DNA of 12,103 bases from SKVR01 sp964410015 (GTDB lineage: Bacteria > Bacteroidota > Bacteroidia > Bacteroidales > UBA7960): assembly GCA_964410015.1 (NCBI GenBank), contig CAYPFV010000098.1, forward strand, positions 1 to 12,103, written 5' to 3'. The first letter of the stretch is position 1. Each line of letters starts with the position of its first letter. The notes beneath the pieces were generated by a model. That model made no database searches, was not told where the DNA came from, and saw only the letters and a program-made list of their open reading frames with translations. Both the position numbers and the translations under genes were made by a program. Positions 1 to 7,234 of the stretch are shown here, piece after piece.

Positions 1-151
1 AAACTTTGTCATGGCTCGGTTCATCTGTTTATAATTTGATTAAATAGGTCAGATGGAGCTCGCCACAATTCCGGTTTTGTATTTTTTGTCCATGCTGCAA
101 AATCTAATCATCCGCATGTGTGTCAATACTATCGTGATGGTTCGGTTCATT
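1..151 (-). repeat. Dispersed 126-bp repeat, copy 1 (one full unit plus a partial unit)
   Basis: Read on the minus strand, a full unit runs from 151 to 26. A second unit begins at 25 and is cut by the window start. The head motif, GAACCGAGCCAT-like, appears as atggctcggttcat at 11-24 and atggttcggttcat at 137-150, exactly 126 bp apart. Other shared blocks are GGCGAGCTCCATCTGACC (minus strand), the TTGACACAC block and the AT-rich joint TTAATCAAATTATAA. The copy overlaps the 3' end of the GH13 gene, whose stop codon (104-106) lies inside the repeat. Orientation is defined so that the strand given reads GATGAACC to TTATAA. Confidence 0.9.
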
Positions 152-3100
152 TTGTTTTATCAATGAAATAAGTTGATCATAAACATATCCGCTTTTTTCT
201 GAAAATTCGGTTCTTTGCAGATAGAGCAAAATTTCCTCTTCAATCTTTTCACTGATCAAATTGATATTGGCTTTGTCATTTTCATTTTCATGAGCAAGCG
301 GCAATAAAAATATTTTTTGAATATTTAAAGTAAGAATCCATTTAACAAGTTCTTCAAAACTTTCTTTACTAAAATAGTTTGTGCCTTTATATTCGTTCAA
401 TCCTAAAAAATCCCTTGTAGTTTTGATTTGAATAAATTCGAGCAGTTTTTTATGCTTTCCATAATCTGTTCTGTTGGTGTTTTCCCCGGTTTTTTCATTT
501 TGAAGGGCACGGGTTGTTTCAATAACAGGTTGATGATGATTCTCACTTTTCTTTTTGGAAAGTGAAAAATTAAATTCTTCATAAGAGAGTAGCAGTCTTA
601 TCAGGTCCATATCTCTTTGTTTTCCGGGTTGTCCTTTCCCTGTTTTTGAAAGAATTTTTTCAAGTGGCCAATGCAGCAGCAGTTTACCAAAAAGAAAGGT
701 TTCGTTATCTGTCTGATGAATTGACGCTGTTGACTGAAGGGTGATCAGTGCCAGCATCAGTATGGTGTTTTCCCTGTATGTGGTTTTACTTCCTGTTACC
801 AAAAGGTGATCAAGAGAGGAGGTGCCCGCTTTTTGGAGAGCTCTTGCAATCCTGTGTTCACTGTTTTTCACAAAATCAAAAGTTCTTTCCATTGATTTTA
901 CTTTTTCCACAAACTGTGCACTTATTTTTTCGGTATCCACTTCGAGTTTTGTATAATTACCTTCTACAATTTTTGCTATCATGTTTTTAAATCGGCTTTT
1001 CATCAGGGTATATCCTAATTTTTCTGATGTGCTTCTTCGCTCATTCAATATGTTTTTGATGAGAAAATCAATAATGTCCTCATGAAAGATGGCTTCCAAA
1101 GCCAAGTGCAGAGGTTCCATAATCATCTGTTTTCTTACCTTTTCGAGCGATTCGATTCCGTTTCCTGCTATTTTCCAATAGAGTTTGCCGATTTGTCCAT
1201 CAGCATCAAATATTTCCTGGAAATTCCAGAAGATTCGATATTCAAAACCCTGTAAGTCCCATTGAAAACCGTTTTGATGAATCTCATTTCCGGTTTTCAG
1301 ATATTCCAATCCCGAGAAGTGTTCTTTAAAAAGATAATAAACACCATGTTCATCTTTGATTTGCAGAGCTTGTGCCAGGCTTACGCTGATGGTTTCCTTC
1401 CCTTTTGATGTGCGTGTAAGTTTTGGTGCAGAGAACTGTATTTTTCCGTGTGCTTTTTCGTATTTGTTATTGTAAAGCACGAGTGCTTTTTCCTGCCCGA
1501 AAACATTGGTATAAGCGAAAACATTTTCGTTGATATTGCCATAATAATCCAGGAAGTCGAAAATATTAAACTGATTTACATCGCTGAAAAGGTATCTTTT
1601 TTGTGTAAGTGGAAAAATTTGCTTTTCATGTTTTTCAATGAGCCATTGCTGAGGGTCTTCATTATAATATGCCCGTTGGTATTCCATGCCATATTTTTCA
1701 TTGTACCCTTCAATTTGTCCGTGAGCAAACATAGGTAATCCTGGCAGTGTGCACATAAGCACGCATACACCGAAATATTTGTCTCCGGTTCCGAATTGGC
1801 TGATGGCAGTTTCCTCGTCGGGGTTGCTCATAAAATTCACATATCTTTTGAGTATTTCGGGTTCAAACTCAAGGGTATTTGTAATCAGGTCGCGGAATTT
1901 TTCATTTTCTTCATTTTTAAGCATGTGCATAAAAGCAGAGTTATATACCCGGTGCATACCCAGGGTGCGCACAAAATATCCTTCCATAAACCAGAAAGCT
2001 TCCGCCAGCAAGAGAGTTTCGGGCATTTGTTCGTTCATTCGGTCAACCACTTCACGCCAAAATTCAACAGGAAAAAGTTCATCGAATTGTTTTTTGCTCA
2101 TGGCATAATCTGCTCTGGAGGGAATGTCGCCACCCGAACCAGGTCTGGGATACCATAGTCGCGAAAAATGTTTTTTTGCCAGTGTCATAGCAGCGTCAAA
2201 CCGAATGATAGAGAACTTTGCCGCCACATCAAATATTTTTTGAATCACTGCTTCCCGCACCTCTTTTTTTATCATATCCAATTGGGCGGTATCGTTCCAG
2301 GGCATCATAGTTCCATCATTTCCATGATAAATATACCTTACTTCGTGGGTTCTTTTGTCTATCCTTTGAAAAACCACTGCGGCATCTGTTTTGCTAAAAT
2401 ATCCATCTTCAATTCGTATTTCAATGTCAGGATCCTGCGAAAGGTTTTCTCCGGTAAAAGTGTATCCGGGAAAAGGCGGATGGTCTGTTTGAATAAAGTA
2501 GTCGGGGTGTTCAATTATCCATTTTGAAAACAAACCTGTATGATTTGGCACCATATCGCTGGCCAAACGTATGCCACGATTGCGGGTTCTCCTGTTGAGG
2601 TTCTGGTATGCCTGTTCTCCTCCCAAATCCTGCGCGATCTGGTAATCATACAATGAATAAGCGGAAGATACAGCATCAATGTTACCCATGATATGCTTGA
2701 TTCTTTTAGATGCCTCGCTGCGCTCCCAGATACCTATGAGCCAAAGACCGGTGAAATGCTGCTTGCTGATCAGATCAAGTTCTTCATCTGGTATCTGATC
2801 GAGTGTGCTGATGTCGCGTTGATATTTTTTAGAAAGTTGATCGAGCCAAACATAGGTGTTTTTGGCCAGCATCACCACACTTGGCATCCAATGTACATCA
2901 GGGGTAAATTGTTCGGGTTCTTCGTAATCTTTTTCTGCTTCATCAGCAAAGCGGTAGCCTGATTTTCCGATTGTAAAATTATGCGATTCACCGGTAGCAC
3001 CCAAATAGCGGGGAGCCATCGTTGGTTTTTGTGCTCCAGCTGTGGTATCAAAATGCACATCCTCTCTCAGCAAGTCTTTGCTTCTGAGTAAAAGAGTGAA

Positions 3101-3811
3101 AATATGGTCGGGGAGATATTGCTTCCAGTTTTCTATTACATAATCCAGTTGTTTACTTATATCTTCAGGGGCATGATGTATAGGTGCCCTGAACAGATCG
3201 AACAGTGTTTGATTTTCTGTACCAAATCGCGGTTGATCTTTCAGGAATTCCTCCGTTTCACCAATATATTCAAGAAAAGTATCCTTTTCCTCCAGAAAAT
3301 TTTCATCGAATAGTTTTTTCAGTTTTTTGTTTGCAGGATTATAATTGGAAAAAAACAACATAATCATTTCTTCCAGTAAAATCAGATTATTGTTCCTTCC
3401 CCCGGTAGTGTCCTGCAGGTATTGATTAATGGTCTTTTCACCAGTATAGACCTGTTGGGGTGGAAATTTGTCAGCAAAGTCAAACAAAAGCTTATGCAAA
3501 TTATCTCTCCCTGTTTTTGAACTGATGGTTTCAAAGATTTTGTGGAAAATACGTGAATCTAACTGTTTTTCATATTGTCGTATTACAATATGATAAATTT
3601 CTTCTAACATAGCAGTGGCATGTAACTCACCAGGGTATACATGAATACGGGGATCGTTTTTGGCATTGTATTTATGAGCAAAATTCCGAACAGCCGCAAA
3701 ATTACTAAACACCACACTTCCATTGGTGGAGAAGAAAGAAGTATCAATATTAAATTTATTGCGCATAGTGCGCTCTATGTGAAATTCAAAAACAGGTTTG
3801 TAGTTTGGCAT
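104..3811 (-). CDS. Large GH13 alpha-amylase-family glycoside hydrolase with N- and C-terminal extensions
   Basis: This 1235-residue protein has no signal peptide or membrane segment, so it is probably cytoplasmic and acts on alpha-glucans or a related alpha-glycoside. The four GH13 core motifs are present in order. Region I is DMVPNH (D419, N423, H424). Region II is IIRFDAA (R537, nucleophile D539). Region III is LLAEAFW (acid/base E604). Region IV is FMSNPDE, with transition-state stabiliser D665. Region IV reads N-P-D where most GH13 enzymes have N-H-D. The TIM barrel covers roughly residues 300-740 and a beta-sandwich-like segment about 760-865. About 300 residues precede the barrel and 370 mainly helical, charged residues follow, so it is far longer than a typical amylase of 450-700 residues. 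The ATG at 3811 is the first in frame and has no clear Shine-Dalgarno sequence. The last 15 residues (1221-1235) and the stop codon are encoded by repeat DNA. Family is certain; subfamily and substrate cannot be assigned. Confidence 0.93.
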   Translation of the reverse strand: MPNYKPVFEFHIERTMRNKFNIDTSFFSTNGSVVFSNFAAVRNFAHKYNAKNDPRIHVYPGELHATAMLEEIYHIVIRQYEKQLDSRIFHKIFETISSKTGRDNLHKLLFDFADKFPPQQVYTGEKTINQYLQDTTGGRNNNLILLEEMIMLFFSNYNPANKKLKKLFDENFLEEKDTFLEYIGETEEFLKDQPRFGTENQTLFDLFRAPIHHAPEDISKQLDYVIENWKQYLPDHIFTLLLRSKDLLREDVHFDTTAGAQKPTMAPRYLGATGESHNFTIGKSGYRFADEAEKDYEEPEQFTPDVHWMPSVVMLAKNTYVWLDQLSKKYQRDISTLDQIPDEELDLISKQHFTGLWLIGIWERSEASKRIKHIMGNIDAVSSAYSLYDYQIAQDLGGEQAYQNLNRRTRNRGIRLASDMVPNHTGLFSKWIIEHPDYFIQTDHPPFPGYTFTGENLSQDPDIEIRIEDGYFSKTDAAVVFQRIDKRTHEVRYIYHGNDGTMMPWNDTAQLDMIKKEVREAVIQKIFDVAAKFSIIRFDAAMTLAKKHFSRLWYPRPGSGGDIPSRADYAMSKKQFDELFPVEFWREVVDRMNEQMPETLLLAEAFWFMEGYFVRTLGMHRVYNSAFMHMLKNEENEKFRDLITNTLEFEPEILKRYVNFMSNPDEETAISQFGTGDKYFGVCVLMCTLPGLPMFAHGQIEGYNEKYGMEYQRAYYNEDPQQWLIEKHEKQIFPLTQKRYLFSDVNQFNIFDFLDYYGNINENVFAYTNVFGQEKALVLYNNKYEKAHGKIQFSAPKLTRTSKGKETISVSLAQALQIKDEHGVYYLFKEHFSGLEYLKTGNEIHQNGFQWDLQGFEYRIFWNFQEIFDADGQIGKLYWKIAGNGIESLEKVRKQMIMEPLHLALEAIFHEDIIDFLIKNILNERRSTSEKLGYTLMKSRFKNMIAKIVEGNYTKLEVDTEKISAQFVEKVKSMERTFDFVKNSEHRIARALQKAGTSSLDHLLVTGSKTTYRENTILMLALITLQSTASIHQTDNETFLFGKLLLHWPLEKILSKTGKGQPGKQRDMDLIRLLLSYEEFNFSLSKKKSENHHQPVIETTRALQNEKTGENTNRTDYGKHKKLLEFIQIKTTRDFLGLNEYKGTNYFSKESFEELVKWILTLNIQKIFLLPLAHENENDKANINLISEKIEEEILLYLQRTEFSEKSGYVYDQLISLIKQNEPNHHDSIDTHADD

Positions 3812-3986
3812 AGGGAAAGATTTTGCGTTTTTGTTTTGATTATTTTTTTGTAGTGTAATGTTTTACAATAGGATGAATCCAGCATTGTTGCTGATCAAAT
3901 ACAATTGAGAAAAACAAACATGAAGCATCTTGTTAATATAACAGTTTAAAAAAATATTGTTAGTTACAAAATTAGTGTCGTTTTTT
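3812..3986. other. GH13 upstream region, no clear promoter
   Basis: This is the AT-rich leader of the minus-strand GH13 gene. A -7-like TAATTTTG occurs on the minus strand at 3974-3967, matching TAnnTTTG, but no TTG lies at the usual distance upstream, so the promoter is not established. The segment nearest 3987 (gtcgtttttttctgtatataa) resembles a decayed repeat boundary. Confidence 0.3.
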
Positions 3987-4112
3987 TCTGTATATAATTT
4001 GATTAATTCGGTCAGATGGAGCTCGCCAAAATACGGATTTTTAGTTTTCGTTGTGTTGCGAAGTTTAATCATCCGTGCGTATGTCAAAATTTTTGTTATG
4101 GTTCGGTTCATC
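3987..4112 (-). repeat. Dispersed 126-bp repeat, copy 2
   Basis: One well-preserved unit on the minus strand, in the same orientation as the GH13 gene it precedes. It carries the head ATGAACCGAACCAT (4111-4098), TTGACATACGCACGGATGAT, CTTCGCAACAC, GGCGAGCTCCATCTGACC and the joint TTAATCAAATTATA. Both flanks show fainter continuation. To the right, tcatcaaataataatttgattaa (about 4109-4131) repeats the joint. To the left, a decayed head lies near 3975-3990. This fits an eroded tandem array with one unit still recognisable. Confidence 0.88.
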
Positions 4113-4316
4113 AAATAATAATTTGATTAAAAAATTGGTGTGATCTAACATCCAATTCGCTGATTATTATGCTATTGTGTTTGCATGTGATAACACACAA
4201 AGCTTCCATTAATAACAATTCTATACAACGGTAGTATAAATTTTTTAAGCGTAAATCAACTATAAAAGTAATGAATTTTCAGCAGTAGGATCAAGAGAAA
4301 GACAATGGAAACGGGC

Positions 4317-4350
4317 AAAAAAAATCGGCCGGTAACCACTCCGGCCGATT
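4317..4350 (-). terminator. Strong intrinsic terminator, minus strand
   Basis: A perfect 10-bp inverted repeat has arms AATCGGCCGG (4323-4332) and CCGGCCGATT (4341-4350) around an 8-nt loop. On the minus strand it runs directly into eight T residues (4324-4317, the last two shared with the stem base). This is a textbook Rho-independent terminator and the most GC-rich spot in an AT-rich gap. No recognised minus-strand gene lies upstream of it before the plus-strand kinase at 5602, so it implies an unannotated short transcript. It could also act as an attenuator for the distant GH13 gene, whose start is about 500 nt further on. Confidence 0.85.
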
Positions 4351-4377
4351 CAATCCACAATTAAATAACCACAAAAA

Positions 4378-4422
4378 CTAATACACTGTAAAAAACCAAT
4401 AGATATTATTGGTATTTTGCAT
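4378..4422 (-). CDS. Candidate 14-codon leader peptide or microprotein
   Basis: A minus-strand ATG at 4422 opens a 14-codon frame, MQNTNNIYWFFTVY, ending at TAG (4380-4378). It lies about 12 nt downstream of the expected start site of the candidate promoter at 4440-4473 and 28 nt upstream of the terminator hairpin. The start is preceded by A-rich sequence (aaacaaac) rather than a Shine-Dalgarno motif, as is common in Bacteroidota. The second half is aromatic-rich (Y, W, F, F, Y), as in some attenuator leader peptides, but the next gene is a GH13 enzyme, not an aromatic-pathway gene. A hairpin within the frame (CCAATA / TATTGG, 4396-4412) may be structural. The alternative is a non-coding RNA that happens to contain a short frame. 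I do not recognise the peptide. Confidence 0.3.
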   Translation of the reverse strand: MQNTNNIYWFFTVY

Positions 4423-4439
4423 GTTTGTTTGCCTGAAAA

Positions 4440-4473
4440 CAAAGGTATCAGTTTTTAAATTTGTGCATATCAA
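4440..4473 (-). promoter_or_regulatory. Candidate Bacteroidota-type promoter for the small transcript
   Basis: On the minus strand TACCTTTG (4447-4440) fits the TAnnTTTG -7 element. TTTG with its G at 4471 could serve as the -33 element. The gap of 23 nt is at the upper end of spacings known for this phylum (about 19-21 in Bacteroides, up to 23 in Flavobacterium). A second -7-like TAAATTTG lies on the plus strand at 4456-4463, so the site may fire in both directions. Its -33 match is about 24 nt away, and no plus-strand gene is close. Confidence 0.4.
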
Positions 4474-5189
4474 AAAAATGTTAATGCTTGTTAATTTATT
4501 CGTCTTTTTATGGAAATTTGATACCGGTTTTTATAATTCTTACTTGTAATCATCATTTTTGCTGCACTTTTCTTTTCCAGGGAAAAAATTTTTTTTATCT
4601 CAAAAAGTATTGTTTTGCATTAAATGTATTCCATAAACGTATGTATGAGTTTAAATAATGTTAAAATGTATCTGACAGGCATTACAGTTTGTATATTTAT
4701 GCTTTTGGTATTGAGTGAAAATCTTTAATGTGCCAGAATAAATATTTAGTCGGTGAAAATGAACTGTAGATGGGGTTTTATTGTCGTATACTGGTATAAA
4801 TATTTTATTTGAAAATAATAAAACAAAAAGAATTAATAGAGAAAATGATCTATAAAATTGATGAAGATGTATGAAAGTGACAAAAAAAGAATTCTATAAA
4901 CAAATCAAACCTTCATTTTAAAGGAAAGATATTCGATCTTACAATCTGAAATTATTGTGGAGTAAAACAAATTCTGTTTTCAAATGTATTTTTGTTCATC
5001 TATACACATTTATTGGCTTTTATTATTGTGCACAGGTTGAGCCATGTTAGTATTTTAAACGTTTTGGATAATGTGAGGTTTATTTTTTATACAATTATCA
5101 GGTTTTTGGGATAAACTTTACAGGTGAAATTTTTTTTAAAATTTAAAAGAAGTAGAATCAATATAATTGTATGATGAAAATAATAAACA
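4474..5189. other. Gene-free AT-rich intergenic stretch
   Basis: Very AT-rich DNA with stop codons in all frames, no convincing start with a coding pattern, no RNA gene recognised and no strong hairpin. A -7-like TATTTTTG occurs on the plus strand at 4987-4994 without a properly spaced -33 element. If there is any function here it is not visible. Confidence 0.5.
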
Positions 5190-5313
5190 GATGAACCGAG
5201 CCATGGCAAAGTTTTTGACACACACGCACATGATTATAATTCGTGACGTGGTCAACTTACAAAACCAGTAGTTTGGCGAGCTCCAACTGACCGAATTAAT
5301 CAAATTATAACCA
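5190..5313 (+). repeat. Dispersed 126-bp repeat, copy 3 (124 bp)
   Basis: A plus-strand unit upstream of the kinase gene, in the same orientation as that gene. Blocks in order are GATGAACCGAGCCATGGC (5190), TTTTTGACACACACGCACATG, ATTATAATTCG, TTGGCGAGCTCCAACTGACC, and the joint TTAATCAAATTATAA leading straight into the next head, GATGAATCAG at 5314. The 124-bp period is two bases shorter than in copies 1 and 5. Confidence 0.9.
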
Positions 5314-5601
5314 GATGAATCAGTCATTTACGAAAAGTAAACTCGTTAGATTCAAAAACTTCCAAAGTCTTGTCTTTGACGATTTCTTATCAAAAACACA
5401 TAAAATAAGTGTTTTCTTGCTGACACTAATTAACCAAAGCAACAAAAACCTCCAAGTCAGTATTTAGGCGAGTTCAATTGGAACTGCTTAATTTAAATTA
5501 TTTACGGATGAAACGAACATGTTTGTGAATCCAATACAAATATCAATGAAAATGGCAAACGCCAGGTTTTATACGAGCTGCTTAAAACAAATCATTTAGG
5601 G
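5314..5601 (+). repeat. Degenerate tandem continuation of copy 3
   Basis: Decayed units follow copy 3. A weak head, GATGAATCAGTCAT, starts at 5314. At 5468-5518 the sequence ggcgagttcaattgg, an AT joint and GATGAAACGAACAT recreate the tail-joint-head order. At about 5572-5605, acgagctgcttaaaacaaatc and the AT-rich joint lead into GATGAAAAAG, which includes the kinase start codon. The spacing (193 and 94 bp) no longer follows 126 bp, so indels have accumulated. Confidence 0.55.
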
Positions 5602-7191
5602 ATGAAAAAGAATGTGATCATATTTGTTGTTATTCTCATCACCCTTTCTTTATTGGGCTTGATAGGCATACAACTATACTGGATCAGTAATGCTTTTAAC
5701 CTGAAAGAATCAAATTTTAACCGTGATGTTAGCGAGGCACTTACATCTGCCATTTATAAATACAATAAAATTGAGATGGCAGGTATTTTTTTTCAGGAGT
5801 ATGAAGAAGACGATCAGTTGAATTTAATTTTTAATAAACTCGATTCTATCAACCATGTACATTACGAAAAAATAGCAGCAGAGATTGATTCGTCAGCAGA
5901 ACGATCTGATACACTGTCAACTTATCATGAACCCTATGGATTTCCAAATTTTGATCCCTTTACAGGTGTACCTATCGATGAAAAAACTGATCTTCCCAGT
6001 TTTTTAGAATACCAGGAGGGAGGGTATGCGAACCGAAACAAGATTCCTGGAAATTCAGATAATCTTTACTGGAATTTTTTTCAGCGCAGCAAAATTATTA
6101 ATGATCTATTTGATGAACTCTTCTCGGCTCAGCAAAATATTAAACCAGCTTTACAACAAAATATTTCTATTCTCGATTCTCTGATAAAGGCAGAAATTGA
6201 GCGATCGGGTATCCGCACAAAATACGAATTTGGGGTTTATGATCCGGTATACAACACCCTGATTTCAGAAAAAACCGGCAAATATTCCGAAGAATTGCTT
6301 CAAACCGAGTATGCCTACAGTCTTTTCCCCAACGATGTTTTTCGCAGTCCTGAGTTTTTGTTGATCTATTTTCCCAATCAGCAAACTTATCTGCTTACAC
6401 AAATGAATATCATGACTATAATATCGGGCATTTTTATTTTGGTAATTATTTCTTCTTTTACTTACACAATCATCACCATAATAAAGCAGAAACAGTTATC
6501 TTTGATGAAAAATGATTTTATTAACAATATGACCCATGAGTTGAAAACTCCTATCTCTACAATTTCATTAGCATGCCAGGCACTTAGAGATAATGATGTT
6601 CAGAAATCAGAAAATTTATATCAAAATTATATTAATGTAATTAATGAGGAAAATGATCGTTTAGGATTAATGACCCAAAAAGTTTTGCAAACTGCCCAAC
6701 TGGAAAAAGGTAAATTACGTTTGAATAAAACAGGGTTTAATTTACATGACGTAATTGAAGATGCTATTCATAAGATTGACCTGCAACTGGTTTCGCGTCA
6801 TGGAACAATTCTCAAGCGGTTGAATGCAGAGTTCAGTTTCCTGGAAGCTGATAAGTTTCATTTAACCAATGTTATTTTTAATTTGCTCGATAATGCCATT
6901 AAATATTCAGATAATTTTCCGAAAATTGTAATATTTACCGAAAATGTGAACAATGGTATACTCACGCATGTTGAAGATAATGGAATAGGTATTAGTAAAA
7001 TAAATCAAAAAAAAATATTTGATAATTTATACCGAATTTCAACTGGCAATGTACATAACGTAAAAGGTTTTGGATTAGGACTTAGTTATGTAAAAGCCAT
7101 TGCAGAACTTCACGGAGGTTATGTAAAACTGCAAAGTGAACCAAAAAAAGGATCGAGGTTTTCAGTTTTTATCCCTTTTGGATTTAACTAG
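5602..7191 (+). CDS. Membrane sensor histidine kinase
   Basis: This 529-residue protein is a two-component sensor that autophosphorylates on histidine and should pass the phosphate to the regulator encoded next door. Transmembrane segment 1 is at about 5-27 and segment 2 at about 270-293. They enclose a periplasmic sensor region of about 240 residues with no recognised fold. The H-box is NMTHELKTPIST, with phospho-accepting H312. The catalytic ATPase domain shows the N-box (N427, N431 in NLLDNAIKYS), the G1 box DNGIGIS (D459-G463) and the G2 box GFGLGL (G489-L494). All key residues are intact. There is no HAMP or PAS domain; the second helix leads almost directly to the dimerisation helices. 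The layout and N-terminus resemble the RprX-like kinases of Bacteroidetes. The signal is unknown. The ATG at 5602 fits the start of the first membrane helix. No convincing promoter is visible; upstream DNA is decayed repeat. Confidence 0.95.
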   Translation: MKKNVIIFVVILITLSLLGLIGIQLYWISNAFNLKESNFNRDVSEALTSAIYKYNKIEMAGIFFQEYEEDDQLNLIFNKLDSINHVHYEKIAAEIDSSAERSDTLSTYHEPYGFPNFDPFTGVPIDEKTDLPSFLEYQEGGYANRNKIPGNSDNLYWNFFQRSKIINDLFDELFSAQQNIKPALQQNISILDSLIKAEIERSGIRTKYEFGVYDPVYNTLISEKTGKYSEELLQTEYAYSLFPNDVFRSPEFLLIYFPNQQTYLLTQMNIMTIISGIFILVIISSFTYTIITIIKQKQLSLMKNDFINNMTHELKTPISTISLACQALRDNDVQKSENLYQNYINVINEENDRLGLMTQKVLQTAQLEKGKLRLNKTGFNLHDVIEDAIHKIDLQLVSRHGTILKRLNAEFSFLEADKFHLTNVIFNLLDNAIKYSDNFPKIVIFTENVNNGILTHVEDNGIGISKINQKKIFDNLYRISTGNVHNVKGFGLGLSYVKAIAELHGGYVKLQSEPKKGSRFSVFIPFGFN

Positions 7192-7234
7192 ATTCTTTTC
7201 AAAATTTTATCATTTATCATAAGATTTTATTAAT

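Larger units (their letters stand above)
4317..4435 (-). ncRNA. Candidate small transcript of about 115-120 nt
   Basis: A promoter-like element followed by an intrinsic terminator about 120 bp away on the minus strand defines a compact transcription unit in otherwise empty DNA. Predicted structure includes a 6-bp hairpin with a 5-nt loop (4396-4412), a long A/U-rich single-stranded middle and the GC-rich terminator stem. It could be a regulatory small RNA, a leader RNA, or the messenger for the 14-codon frame. Transcription is inferred from sequence signals only. Confidence 0.45.

Noticed and set aside
1576..1770. Small open frames antisense to or overlapping the long genes
   Set aside because: They are shadows of the GH13, kinase, regulator and lamin-tail genes in other frames, with no independent start signals or domains.
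3863..4114. Minus-strand 83-codon open frame beginning MMNRTITKIL
   Set aside because: It is created by repeat copy 2 and the AT-rich DNA beyond it. The equivalent frame in other copies is interrupted or shifted by indels.
5217..5242. TTGACA followed by TATAAT in the repeat, resembling a sigma-70 promoter
   Set aside because: The spacer is only 14 bp, and the host appears to be a Bacteroidota member, where the main sigma factor uses TTG/TAnnTTTG elements.
5136..5327. Minus-strand 63-codon frame over copy 3, and the similar 65-codon frame at 11804-12001
   Set aside because: Both are antisense readings of the repeat with no protein-like features.
5393..5415. Hairpin AAAACAC / GTGTTTT with a 9-nt loop
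   Set aside because: The stem is AT-rich with only a short T tail and no gene to terminate; it may be chance in AT-rich DNA.
5190..5601. CRISPR array or integron attC-like array
   Set aside because: The whole 126-bp unit is repeated, with no unique spacers, no cas or integrase gene, and no attC core-site consensus.
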